From positions 1 through 64,000 of the forward strand of contig NZ_CP041660.1 in assembly GCF_007289895.1 (NCBI RefSeq): DNA of 64,000 nucleotides, written 5' to 3'. Origin of the DNA: Catenovulum sediminis (GTDB lineage: Bacteria > Pseudomonadota > Gammaproteobacteria > Enterobacterales > Alteromonadaceae). Positions within the stretch are counted from its first letter, which is position 1. Each line of letters starts with the position of its first letter. Below, one piece after another: positions 8,396 through 16,357 of the stretch. Both the position numbers and the translations under genes were made by a program. The notes under the pieces were generated by a model that was given only the letters and a program-made list of their open reading frames with translations, did no database searches and had not been told where the DNA came from.

Positions 8396-9505
8396 TTAAT
8401 GTTTTAACGGTATAAAAACTGAGTGCGTATCACCATCAGGCATCTTAATGCCTGCAGTCATTACCACGGGTTTACCGTTTTCTAAATATATTCCGGGCCG
8501 TTCAAAGCGATGCACTTCAACTAAGCGTCCATCAGTAGTTTTATAAGATTTGTCAGATACTTTATAGTGTTTCGCACGCTGCCAATTTAACCCGTCGGTA
8601 GATGTAATCATGCCCATATAGCCAAATGCATGATACAAAGAATAATAACGTTTACGCTCGGCATCATACCAAACTTCGGGATCTTCCGAATTATAGTCTT
8701 TAACAACAGGTTTTGGCTGCATTTTCCAAGGACCCAGCGGATGATCGGCTAGCAACACAGCTTGCATGCGTATAATCTCATCCCGCTTTTGGTCTGGTTG
8801 ATCACCTCGGATAATCATCAAATATCCACCATCAGGCCGTTTGGTGACTGAAGTATTATTCGACATATTCGCAATTGGAAACTCGGGCTCAAATAATGGT
8901 TTATCAAATCGTTTCCAAGGACCTTCTACGCTATCAGCAACGGCAACACCGATACGCTGGTTTAACCGCATCATTCCTCTAAGGTTATCCGGCTTCCATC
9001 TTGAACGGCGTACTTCTTCCAGTTGAGCTGGTGTTAATTTCATGTCGCCCGAGTTCGTTGACATATAATAGAGGTAATATTTGCCATCAAATTTATATAT
9101 TTTATGGCAATGCACTGTGTATTGATCCCAGTGACCATCTCCTCTGGCTTCTAACGCAACTTGAACATGTTCCCACGGTCCGGTTGGGCTGTCTGATACC
9201 GCTCGAGATACTCGCCCGTCCGTCAGCCAAGAGAAAAAGCCATGTTTTCTTGGCATTTGATCATAAAATAAGTGGTAACGGCCATCATCACCTTTAACGA
9301 TACTTGAACCCCAATTATAGTATTCTTTGTCATAGAATATATTATCTTGCGAAACAGCCTGCATCGCTTCGGTTAAGTTGTAATTGTCTGTGCTTTTTAT
9401 TTCGTTTGCTTGTATTGAAAGCGAGACGGCCATCAGCAGCATCGTTAAACATTGCAAAATAGTTTGCATAGAGATTAACTTAAAGTTTTTAGTTTTTTTC
9501 ATCAT
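8396..9505 (-). CDS. Secreted beta-propeller glycoside hydrolase-like protein (GH43/GH117-like)
   Basis: The protein has an N-terminal signal peptide ending near Gln-Ala-Asn-Glu (about residue 35). Repeated blade signatures of the five-bladed propeller hydrolases follow: Asp-Gly-Arg-Tyr-His-Leu-Phe-Tyr-Asp, Gly-Lys-Tyr-Tyr-Leu-Tyr-Tyr, Gly-Gly-Tyr-Leu-Met-Ile and Arg-Tyr-Tyr-Ser-Leu-Tyr-His. Gly-Pro-Trp turns between blades are typical of clans GH-F/J/B-like enzymes. I cannot name the family or substrate. GH43, GH117 and uncharacterised relatives share this architecture, and catalytic acids cannot be assigned without alignment. An algal or other marine glycan is the likely target class. It lies between the transporter gene (56 bases upstream) and the sensor kinase gene (14 bases downstream) in one operon. 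GGA lies about 9 bases before the double ATG. Confidence 0.75.
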   Translation of the reverse strand: MMKKTKNFKLISMQTILQCLTMLLMAVSLSIQANEIKSTDNYNLTEAMQAVSQDNIFYDKEYYNWGSSIVKGDDGRYHLFYDQMPRKHGFFSWLTDGRVSRAVSDSPTGPWEHVQVALEARGDGHWDQYTVHCHKIYKFDGKYYLYYMSTNSGDMKLTPAQLEEVRRSRWKPDNLRGMMRLNQRIGVAVADSVEGPWKRFDKPLFEPEFPIANMSNNTSVTKRPDGGYLMIIRGDQPDQKRDEIIRMQAVLLADHPLGPWKMQPKPVVKDYNSEDPEVWYDAERKRYYSLYHAFGYMGMITSTDGLNWQRAKHYKVSDKSYKTTDGRLVEVHRFERPGIYLENGKPVVMTAGIKMPDGDTHSVFIPLKH

Positions 9506-9561
9506 TTGTAATTCCAGTTTAATAACTATTTAGCGCCTGTTAGCGTTGGTTAACATGCAAA

Positions 9562-10965
9562 TTAACTCACTTCAGGTTGTTGTGCTGGCGTGATTTCCGG
9601 CCGTTCCTGTTCAGATTTTTCGTGCCGTTTACCAATATAAAAACCTAACAAACCCCACATTGCAGCGACGAACGCCCCCGTGATAATTTTTTCTGGCACG
9701 CTAAAACCTAAGTAGCCGTCGCCAATAAATGCAATTAACCAGATCCAAAACACATCCCCACCCCGATAAACGGCAATATCAATGATAGGTTTACTTTTAA
9801 ACCGCGCCTCTTTGTCAACTCCGGTAAACAAAACCTCACGCGCGGGCCTGACAATCGCGTAGTTTCCGGCTCGGCGAACAACAACCAAGATCAACACAAA
9901 CAAAATGGCCGGATTGGCACTGAGCAATAACATTAAACCAGCGACTGCGAATGGGACAAAAGACAAACTGGCCGAAATACCAAACTTTTGAAATATCCGG
10001 TTTGACACAAACAGCCCCAATAGAATGGTCAGTGTATTGGTCACTAACTCGAGACTGCCTAACATTTGCTTTCTTTCTGTGCGACTAAAGTCAGCCAAAA
10101 CATCACTTTGAGTCGTATAAAAAAATGCACTTACGCCCGTTAGAAAAAAGATAAAACCCGCGATGCCTAATAACTTTTTATGCGTGATTAATTCTCTAAT
10201 GCCGGTAAAAGGGTTGGCTTGCAATTGTTCGGATACAGCGACATTGGGGTTTGATGTTTGATGCAATGAATCAAAGTGACGATTCAAAATAGTGATAATA
10301 GGTAAACTTAACAAAAGTACGACACTGGTGACGACCAACACATTTTCAATGCTCATTGTTTCAGCCAGCAAAATGACACTGAGTGGGCCACAAATCGCGC
10401 CTGCACTTGCCCCTGTATTAATAAAACTAAATACGCGCTTACTTTGCAGTTTGCTGTAATGTTGCGAAACAAAACTCCAAAATACAGATATATGAAACAA
10501 ACTAAATACACTGGTCCAAACGTAAAATACCTTGCCTAAAAACGATACATTTACCCCTAATTTATAGGCTGAAAAAATCAGCATAAAACTCAATGCAAAT
10601 GCAACAAACACAGCCGGAACCAATTTTCTAATTGCCACTTTTGAAGCGCAGTAGTTGTAAATAAAAACGGCAATCGTTGCGAAAATAAAAGTGTAGGTCC
10701 ACTGAGTCGCACGACTGACGTCCCCCCAGTCACTGGGTAATGCATCTCTTACCGGTTTTAAAATCATGTAAGAAGTCATCAGCAAAAAAATAAACAAGAA
10801 CGAAAGCAAAGCCCCTTTCATTTCACAAGGTTCTATTTGTGTTAAACGGTTAAATAAACCTTTATTGCTTAGCTCTGGGTTTTGATCTGAGTTTTGATCT
10901 GGGTTTTGATCTGAGTTTTGATCTGGGTTTTGATCTGAGCTTTGAGTTGAATTTGGAATAGACAT
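9562..10965 (-). CDS. ADP/ATP-translocase-like (NTT/TLC-type) MFS transporter
   Basis: About 12 membrane segments follow a polar N-terminus. The first segment is followed by a Lys-Pro-Val-Arg-Asp-Ala motif characteristic of the ATP/ADP exchange (TLC) family. Internal Val-Arg-Arg-Ala-Gly-Asn-Tyr-Ala and Arg-Pro-Ala-Arg-Glu motifs also fit. NTT proteins exchange nucleotides in plastids and intracellular bacteria; the substrate of relatives in free-living marine bacteria is not established. Start set at 10965, four bases after the SDR stop. A longer frame from 11001 would overlap the SDR gene. Residues 9-30 are an Asp-Gln-Asn-(Pro/Ser) tandem repeat caused by a 12-bp DNA repeat. Second gene of the five-gene operon. 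Confidence 0.75.
   Translation of the reverse strand: MSIPNSTQSSDQNPDQNSDQNPDQNSDQNPELSNKGLFNRLTQIEPCEMKGALLSFLFIFLLMTSYMILKPVRDALPSDWGDVSRATQWTYTFIFATIAVFIYNYCASKVAIRKLVPAVFVAFALSFMLIFSAYKLGVNVSFLGKVFYVWTSVFSLFHISVFWSFVSQHYSKLQSKRVFSFINTGASAGAICGPLSVILLAETMSIENVLVVTSVVLLLSLPIITILNRHFDSLHQTSNPNVAVSEQLQANPFTGIRELITHKKLLGIAGFIFFLTGVSAFFYTTQSDVLADFSRTERKQMLGSLELVTNTLTILLGLFVSNRIFQKFGISASLSFVPFAVAGLMLLLSANPAILFVLILVVVRRAGNYAIVRPAREVLFTGVDKEARFKSKPIIDIAVYRGGDVFWIWLIAFIGDGYLGFSVPEKIITGAFVAAMWGLLGFYIGKRHEKSEQERPEITPAQQPEVS
10874..10939. repeat. 12-bp tandem repeat inside the transporter gene
   Basis: Alternating copies of TTTTGATCTGGG and TTTTGATCTGAG run head to tail for about five units with almost no divergence. 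They encode the Asp-Gln-Asn-Pro/Ser repeats. The unit length is a multiple of three, so copy-number change would keep the frame. Confidence 0.85.
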
Positions 10966-10969
10966 AGCA

Positions 10970-11767
10970 TTACCACTTAATCGAAAAACCTGAATACCCA
11001 ACGAAACTGCCGGTATCCTCCAGACTTAATCCAGTTATCACTTTGTGAGCTTTACCCATCGAAAAATCAGGTTGTAACTTGCCACTCTCACCACCCATGC
11101 GCGTTTTATTGTGTCCGGGTGCTAAAGCAATGACAGCGATTTGATAAGCTTTTAAGTCTTTAGAAAGATCAACTGTGATTTTATTAAGCGCAGTTTTAGT
11201 TGGATCATACGAATAGATACCGGGCACATTCGGTCTGTCTACTATCCCGCCATGAGAGGATATATTAACGACTTTTTTCACGTCGCTTTTAGCCAATAAT
11301 AAATTCGGTAATAACGCGCGCGTCACCATGACAGGCCCAATCACATTAACATTGTAGGTATACAAAAAATCTTTTCGGGACGTATTTTTAAAAGATTCCA
11401 GCCCCCTATCTAAGCTCGCAATATAGCCAGCGTTATTGACAAGAATGTCGATAGGAACGCCTTTAAGGGATTGTGCTAAAGCCGCGATTGAATCGTCGTC
11501 GACCACATCAAGCTGCTCAACCTGAGCACCGGTATTTTTTAATTCGGCTGCTCTTTGTGGTTTTCGAGCCGTACCGATTACATGATAACCATCCGCGATA
11601 AAATGTTTGCTCAGCGCCAGACCCAATCCACGATTTGCACCGGTAATTAAGACTGTCCCTTTATTTTGATTTTGCCTGACTTGCTTGTTCGCTTCATTGC
11701 TATATGCAGCCGGCATATTGAGCAATGAAAAAGTGAATATAAGTTTAATAATGATATTTTTATACAT
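10970..11767 (-). CDS. Exported short-chain dehydrogenase/reductase
   Basis: Classical SDR fold: cofactor motif Thr-Gly-Ala-Asn-Arg-Gly-Leu-Gly near residue 42, Asn-Asn-Ala-Gly, catalytic Ser in Asn-Ile-Ser-Ser and the Tyr-x-x-x-Lys pair (Tyr-Asp-Pro-Thr-Lys). It should be an NAD(P)(H)-dependent oxidoreductase, substrate unknown. Start taken at 11767 because the first 22 residues then form a clean signal peptide (Lys-Asn, hydrophobic core, Ala-Ala-Tyr-Ser). GGGGG lies upstream. An export signal on an SDR is unusual, since the cofactor is normally cytoplasmic, and relatives with such signals are not characterised as far as I know. First gene of the operon; the transporter gene starts four bases after its stop. 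Confidence 0.82.
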   Translation of the reverse strand: MYKNIIIKLIFTFSLLNMPAAYSNEANKQVRQNQNKGTVLITGANRGLGLALSKHFIADGYHVIGTARKPQRAAELKNTGAQVEQLDVVDDDSIAALAQSLKGVPIDILVNNAGYIASLDRGLESFKNTSRKDFLYTYNVNVIGPVMVTRALLPNLLLAKSDVKKVVNISSHGGIVDRPNVPGIYSYDPTKTALNKITVDLSKDLKAYQIAVIALAPGHNKTRMGGESGKLQPDFSMGKAHKVITGLSLEDTGSFVGYSGFSIKW

Positions 11768-11890
11768 GAGATTGAACCCCCAACATTGTTTACAAAAATC
11801 TATTAACAAAATTATATCGATAAAACAAAATTCGAATAGTCGGGTAAATCAACGACAAAATTAAATAAAAACTAAAAACTAAAAAATCGT

Positions 11891-11931
11891 GAATACAAGA
11901 GTGAATATAAAATTGAATGCAAGAGTGAATA
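11891..11931. repeat. Imperfect 17-bp direct repeat in intergenic region
   Basis: GAATACAAGAGTGAATA at 11891-11907 recurs as GAATGCAAGAGTGAATA at 11915-11931, one mismatch, period 24. It lies between the SDR gene promoter region and the 3' end of the RES toxin gene. It could be an operator pair or simple sequence; no motif family is recognised. Confidence 0.6.
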
Positions 11932-12030
11932 CAACAGCTGTTATGAAATGCAGAAAAGTCAGGTATGCAGAAATTTGCACAGTCTATTGTATCAGGCAGA
12001 ATTTATTCAGGTGTCTCTAAATGGTTTGGA

Positions 12031-12714
12031 TTATTTAATCTGGCTTACAAGCAAAACATGCTCTATTTTTTGTTTTTTGCCACTCCACACGTATTTGTAG
12101 TGACCACTTTGTACTGGGATAGTGACTGTTTTAGGTTTAAATGCGGCAACACATTCTCCTCCTTTATCACGCACACTGTTGTACAACAAACCGTGACTCC
12201 CCATGGCTCTGAGTTCTTTCGCAAAACTTTGTGGTGCACTGTAATCGTCGGTATGTAGATAAGAAAATGCTTCCCCTCTAATATCATGTAAAGCCAAAGC
12301 GACCTTATTCACGTAACAGCGCATCGTCAGTTCAGTGTCTGGCTCTTTGGTCGCCCTTAAAAACTTTTCACGATGATAAATAGTTTCCGCAAAAGCGGTA
12401 TTTAAATCACGAGCGCCGTAATAAACCCCGTACGTTTTACCATCTGAAAAGCGGCTGGCCACAGATATATGGGTGAAGGCTGCCATTACCGGCGTTGAGC
12501 CTGCCCCACATATTCGCTCCTCTGCAGGAACCCGTGCCAGATCACCCACTTCTTCGCGCAATCTATCATTGGTTAATGCTTCTATCGCCCACACTATTTC
12601 CAATTCTTCTGGCTCAGCAACATTTTCAAACAAATCGATTGGCGGGAAATGACTCGGCACCAGCCTGTATAATTTATCCCAATCAGGCAGTAACGTTTTA
12701 ACCGCGTTGTGCAT
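12031..12714 (-). CDS. RES-domain toxin of an Xre/RES toxin-antitoxin pair
   Basis: The protein matches the RES family, named for conserved Arg, Glu and Ser. Candidates here are Arg17 (Leu-Tyr-Arg-Leu-Val), Glu110 (Phe-Ala-Glu-Thr-Ile-Tyr) and Ser180 (Leu-Tyr-Asn-Ser-Val). Characterised RES toxins (MbcT, ParT and relatives) act on NAD+ or ADP-ribosylate metabolic enzymes, with an ADP-ribosyltransferase-like fold. This protein is 227 residues. The start overlaps the antitoxin gene by 17 bases and has GGAG eight bases upstream inside it, giving coupled translation in the usual antitoxin-first order. All three signature residues are present, so the toxin looks intact. Confidence 0.88.
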   Translation of the reverse strand: MHNAVKTLLPDWDKLYRLVPSHFPPIDLFENVAEPEELEIVWAIEALTNDRLREEVGDLARVPAEERICGAGSTPVMAAFTHISVASRFSDGKTYGVYYGARDLNTAFAETIYHREKFLRATKEPDTELTMRCYVNKVALALHDIRGEAFSYLHTDDYSAPQSFAKELRAMGSHGLLYNSVRDKGGECVAAFKPKTVTIPVQSGHYKYVWSGKKQKIEHVLLVSQIK

Positions 12715-13087
12715 CTAAATATCTCCGCAGATCAATTAAATGAACCATGCTGCCTTTGAGTATAAAAGATAATGCAGACTCACCATTAAAAGCGGTATTG
12801 GGTTTATGCGGCCAGGCGTCTGCCTGTTCCCGAGTGGGAAATAAAATACCGAGCGCTTTATAAATGCCCATTATGTATGAAATGCGCTCTAAGGTATCTG
12901 CTGAAAGACTTGATATTTTACCTTTTTTCCAGTTGTAAAAAGTGGACTCGGCGGGTTTGCCAAGCAAGGTAATTTGATCTTTTGCGCGAACATGCCAAGC
13001 GTCCATGATGTTAAAAAAGACAGAAAGTGCAACTTGCGCGGTTTTTTCCGGATTTTGCGCCAACACATGTTTTTTTAATGCAGACAT
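12698..13087 (-). CDS. Xre/MbcA/ParS-type antitoxin
   Basis: 129-residue protein typical of antitoxins paired with RES toxins. An N-terminal Xre-like helix-turn-helix (about residues 15-70, with Thr-Phe-Tyr-Asn-Trp-Lys in the recognition helix) is followed by the DUF2384 toxin-binding region ending in Leu-Ile-Asp-Leu-Arg-Arg-Tyr-Leu. It should neutralise the toxin by occluding its NAD+ pocket and repress its own operon, as known for this family. GGGGTGA precedes the ATG and a good sigma70-like promoter lies upstream. First gene of the two-gene operon. Confidence 0.88.
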   Translation of the reverse strand: MSALKKHVLAQNPEKTAQVALSVFFNIMDAWHVRAKDQITLLGKPAESTFYNWKKGKISSLSADTLERISYIMGIYKALGILFPTREQADAWPHKPNTAFNGESALSFILKGSMVHLIDLRRYLDAQRG

Positions 13088-13118
13088 GATTTCACCCCAT
13101 TAAATAATGCCTAATCAC

Positions 13119-13147
13119 AGAATACTCCACAAATAAAGAACATTCAA
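13119..13147 (-). promoter_or_regulatory. Candidate sigma70 promoter of the toxin-antitoxin operon
   Basis: On the minus strand TTGAAT (13142-13147) and TATTCT (13119-13124) are separated by exactly 17 bases, 31 bases before the antitoxin ATG. CTCCA (13125-13129) and TGGAG (13163-13167) flank it as inverted half-sites and could be the antitoxin operator. Confidence 0.55.
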
Positions 13148-13215
13148 ATAAAACACCAAAAATGGAGCACTTTAGATTGCGGAAAATAGAAGGTCGTCTA
13201 ATGCACTTTACATGC

Positions 13216-13243
13216 GCTACTTTGCATTAGCTACTTTGCATAA
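13216..13243. repeat. Tandem 14-bp repeat
   Basis: GCTACTTTGCATTA is followed immediately by GCTACTTTGCATAA, one mismatch. It lies between the toxin-antitoxin promoter region and the 3' end of the next gene. Function unknown; possibly a regulator binding site. Confidence 0.7.
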
Positions 13244-13273
13244 AGCATTAAGTAAGTAGAGCAAGGCTGAAAA

Positions 13274-13699
13274 TTAATTCGCTTTCGGGCATTTTGCTGT
13301 ATCAACATCTATGGCAGCAACCTGCTTACCCGTTTGATCAAAATAGGTATACGAAACCACAACTTTATTATTAACAAAATAAACCATGTCACGGTTAGTA
13401 CAAGTGTTGTTGGTCACCTGCTCTGTCATAATATCGGTAAACGTTTCAACATCTAAATTTTCAACTGCATAATTTACCAATGTGTACTTATAGACAAAAC
13501 GATTTTGATAAGCAAATGAGCTATCTAAACGTGTTTCACTATCGACCATTAATGGCGTTGTTTGATTTAGCTCATTAGCAGCCTCTCTGAGCTCTTTTTG
13601 CAGATCTGCATAAGGGTTTTCCGGTGTGCTTTGGCAAGCACTTAATGCCAATATACAAAAAGTAGCAGAAGTCAGGTTTAATATCGTTTTCAAAGCCAT
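13274..13699 (-). CDS. Small predicted lipoprotein, unknown function
   Basis: 141 residues. The N-terminus is a lipoprotein signal with lipobox Leu-Ser-Ala-Cys at about residue 22, followed by a Pro-Glu-Asn-Pro linker. The mature part has a Glu-rich amphipathic helix near residues 33-45, mixed beta/alpha segments and two later cysteines (about residues 99 and 137) that could form a disulfide. I do not recognise the family. It stands alone on the minus strand, not in close contact with neighbours. Confidence 0.75.
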   Translation of the reverse strand: MALKTILNLTSATFCILALSACQSTPENPYADLQKELREAANELNQTTPLMVDSETRLDSSFAYQNRFVYKYTLVNYAVENLDVETFTDIMTEQVTNNTCTNRDMVYFVNNKVVVSYTYFDQTGKQVAAIDVDTAKCPKAN

Positions 13700-13777
13700 T
13701 CCTTAGTAATTATTGTTAATGTTTAAACGGCTACTATAAAAACTAATCAGAATTTCGGCAAGTATTATGCAAATTGG

Positions 13778-14755
13778 TTAGAAATTTTGTAAACCGGAAG
13801 AAAAATGCATTCTAAGTTCAGGCGTGATCATCACAGCCTGATAATCAGGCATTGATTCAATCAAGTGCATACCCGCTTTTAAGCCCAAAACAAACAGAGT
13901 TGTTGACAGCGCATCTGTCATAACCGCATCTGACCCAATCACAGATACACTGACCAAACCGTTGGCTGAATGACCCGTTTTAGGATTAAGGATATGATGT
14001 ACCCGCTCGCCGTTTTGTATAAAGTATCGCTCGTAATCACCAGAGGTTGATATGGCTTCATTTTTTAAAGGGAGCAACACGGCTTGTTTATTCTTTGCTC
14101 TGGGGTGTTGAATAGCCACCGTCCATTCACGCCCTTGTTTATCACCCAATAACTGAGTATCACCACCGGCGCTGATCAAAGCGCTGGTCACGCCCTGCTG
14201 TTTTAAAATAGCAATACAGTGTTTAACTGCATACCCTTTGGCAATACCGCCTAAATCAATTTTAATATTGGGGTTTAAAAAGCGAACCGTTTTTGTTGTA
14301 TTATCTAACTGAATACTTTGGTAGTTTATTGAGGGTAAGTATTGTTGGATCTGCTGTTGGAGAGGTCTTTTTTTTGCTCGATAGTCGTACATAAATCCGA
14401 CACTGGCAAATGAAATATCAAAAGCACCTTGGCTAATATTTGCAACTTCTTGTGCTTTTATCAGCAACTGAAACAATTCAACGTTTGTTTCTATCGCTTG
14501 TTGATACGCCAGCCGGTTAATACGGCTAAGTTCGCTGTTGGGTTTGTAAGGACTCATAGATTGCTCAATACGAGTCATTTCATCTTTTACCTGCTGAATA
14601 AGTTGTTGCGCTCTTTTAGTATCCTGATGCCACAATTCGACTTGTGCCGTTGTGCCCATCACAGCAAAACTTTCGGTATGCCAATTAGCATAACTTAAAC
14701 CGCTACAACCAACAGAGAACCCCAACAAACTTAACCACAGATAAATAGATTTCAT
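13778..14755 (-). CDS. apbE: ApbE-type FAD:protein FMN transferase
   Basis: The enzyme attaches FMN from FAD covalently to a Thr of target flavoproteins (for example the NqrB/NqrC or RnfG/RnfD subunits) in the periplasm. Family motifs are present: Val-Met-Gly-Thr-Thr near the N-terminus, Asp-Leu-Gly-Gly-Ile-Ala-Lys-Gly-Tyr, Ser-Ala-Gly-Gly-Asp, His-His-Ile-Leu-Asn-Pro-Lys-Thr-Gly and Met-Thr-Asp-Ala-Leu-Ser-Thr (metal and FAD binding). An N-terminal hydrophobic signal contains Val-Gly-Cys near residue 17, so it may be a lipoprotein like other ApbE proteins. The gene overlaps the HDOD gene by four bases, so the two are co-transcribed; no Nqr or Rnf genes are in the window. Confidence 0.92.
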   Translation of the reverse strand: MKSIYLWLSLLGFSVGCSGLSYANWHTESFAVMGTTAQVELWHQDTKRAQQLIQQVKDEMTRIEQSMSPYKPNSELSRINRLAYQQAIETNVELFQLLIKAQEVANISQGAFDISFASVGFMYDYRAKKRPLQQQIQQYLPSINYQSIQLDNTTKTVRFLNPNIKIDLGGIAKGYAVKHCIAILKQQGVTSALISAGGDTQLLGDKQGREWTVAIQHPRAKNKQAVLLPLKNEAISTSGDYERYFIQNGERVHHILNPKTGHSANGLVSVSVIGSDAVMTDALSTTLFVLGLKAGMHLIESMPDYQAVMITPELRMHFSSGLQNF

Positions 14756-15783
14756 TCTTGTTTTTTGCCAAGCACGACATACAACAAACTAGAAACTTCC
14801 GTTGTCATCAGCTTTTTATCGGCATACTGCATGCAAATATCCAAGGGTAGAGCTTGTGCATTTTGAATTATCTCAAGTTGGCTGATAACGGCGCCTTGGC
14901 TGACAAAAGCCGCAATTGAATCGCAACTGACATAACTTCGATGCGGGTTTTCGAGTGCGCCACATATTTCAGGTGGTAGGTTCCAATGCTCAGCAATACT
15001 CCAGACTAAGTTAACTGAACGTTGCTGTATAAGTTGTTTAATAAATTTTGTACTGGGTATCTCTTTTACGTTAGATGCTGTAAATGCGTCAACAATCAGG
15101 TTAAAAATAACCATTTTTCCAAGCTGATTGATCATCCCTGCTATAAATGCCACGTTTGCATCTTCAGCGTCGGTTTCTTCCATTGCGATTTTTCTTGCAT
15201 ACAGCGCAGAGTGCTGCGCATGCGACCAGATATTTTCACCAAATGCCTGATAATGCGCTGCTTTATGTGTACAAAACTGCTTAATAAAACTCATTAAGAC
15301 AGCTTCTTTAATACCATCACTGCCCAATTGGACAAACGCACTTTTTAGACTGACAACATCTTTCTCAGAACGTTTGTACATAGGGCTATTTGCAGTTGCA
15401 ATTATTGAGCTGACGACGGCAGGTTCCTGACGAATTAAAACCAATAGCTTTTGAATATCAAAATCATCAGAACTCATCATAGAGATCATACTGGCCACTG
15501 AATGCGGCATGACTGGCAATTCATTAACAATCAGCTCAGGTTGCTCCAATACAGTTTCTATTTGCGCGGCGACAGCACTTTCAATCGCTTTAACTTTTGC
15601 TCCACTCCCTTTATCTTTGCTTCCTAACAAAACATTATAAAATGCATCATCTATTTGCAATTGGAGCTGGTCCACCATCGAGTGTTCTTGTTCGTCAACC
15701 TGTTTGTTTCTGCCGCCCAAGATTAACTCACCAGAGGTAGACTTTATATTGGATAAAACTTGCTTAAATAATCGAATGAACAT
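14752..15783 (-). CDS. HDOD-domain protein
   Basis: Cytoplasmic protein of 343 residues with an HDOD domain at about 90-290 (Leu-Pro-Val-Met-Pro-His-Ser-Val-Ala start; Ala-Gly-Met-Ile-Asn-Gln-Leu-Gly; His-Trp-Asn-Leu-Pro-Pro-Glu). HDOD proteins are HD-like without the full catalytic metal set. They usually act in signalling, motility or stress control; no enzymatic role is assigned. The first 60 residues are polar and unrecognised. Its stop overlaps the apbE start, suggesting co-transcription, although the functional link is unclear. Confidence 0.85.
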   Translation of the reverse strand: MFIRLFKQVLSNIKSTSGELILGGRNKQVDEQEHSMVDQLQLQIDDAFYNVLLGSKDKGSGAKVKAIESAVAAQIETVLEQPELIVNELPVMPHSVASMISMMSSDDFDIQKLLVLIRQEPAVVSSIIATANSPMYKRSEKDVVSLKSAFVQLGSDGIKEAVLMSFIKQFCTHKAAHYQAFGENIWSHAQHSALYARKIAMEETDAEDANVAFIAGMINQLGKMVIFNLIVDAFTASNVKEIPSTKFIKQLIQQRSVNLVWSIAEHWNLPPEICGALENPHRSYVSCDSIAAFVSQGAVISQLEIIQNAQALPLDICMQYADKKLMTTEVSSLLYVVLGKKQE

Positions 15784-15829
15784 GAAAACCTTTTATATTA
15801 CCTACAACGAATTGTCTTGTTATTGTATT

Positions 15830-16357
15830 TTAGCCAATTTGTTTTTGTGCAAATCGTTCATAAATTAAATTTAAGTTTAAAACAATCCCAAAATCTTGCT
15901 GAATATTTTGGCAAAACACACGCTCAGATTGTGCGTAATTTATAAAAAACTCAGTTACGGAATTAATTTTTCCGCCTTGTCCTTTTGCATTTAACCAATA
16001 ATGCCCAGGATTTATTTGTCGGCCAGCTAATTTTTGACAGTACTCAAGCTCACATGGCAAAAGCGCCCGGTTATTAAAATAAACCTTGGTTGTACTGTTA
16101 AAAGCAGAACTGAGTAGATTGTATTTTAACAATCCAGCAGGTGCCTTACCTTTAGCGGCTTGCTTTTCAAGCCCCCATAAACCGGATATAGGATCATACC
16201 AATAACGGCCAGACTGTATATCGTAGCCTAAAGCCATCTCAATATGCTCAATTTGTGTTTGCGATAATTCTATTTCGTTGACCACCACTTGTTTGGCGTG
16301 AGCGGTAAAATTAAAAATAGCTAAGAATAGGATAACGAACAGTTTTAAATACTTCAT
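15830..16357 (-). CDS. Exported protein with a Gly-x-Tyr-Trp-Tyr-Asp repeat motif, unknown function
   Basis: 175 residues with a signal peptide ending at Ala-His-Ala (about residue 21). The motif Gly-Arg-Tyr-Trp-Tyr-Asp-Pro-x-Ser-Gly-x-Trp-Gly occurs around residues 50-62. A degenerate copy (Gly-His-Tyr-Trp-Leu-Asn-Ala-Lys-Gly) lies near residues 117-125, so the fold may contain two repeats. Two cysteines in Pro-Cys-Glu-Leu-Glu-Tyr-Cys lie between them. I recognise the motif style from small exported proteins of marine gammaproteobacteria but know no function. It is transcribed in the same direction as HDOD-apbE, 46 bases upstream. Confidence 0.75.
   Translation of the reverse strand: MKYLKLFVILFLAIFNFTAHAKQVVVNEIELSQTQIEHIEMALGYDIQSGRYWYDPISGLWGLEKQAAKGKAPAGLLKYNLLSSAFNSTTKVYFNNRALLPCELEYCQKLAGRQINPGHYWLNAKGQGGKINSVTEFFINYAQSERVFCQNIQQDFGIVLNLNLIYERFAQKQIG

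Noticed and set aside
11965..12258. Open frame of 97 codons on the + strand opposite the RES toxin
   Set aside because: It is antisense to a well supported toxin gene, has no Shine-Dalgarno and its translation looks like random low-complexity sequence.
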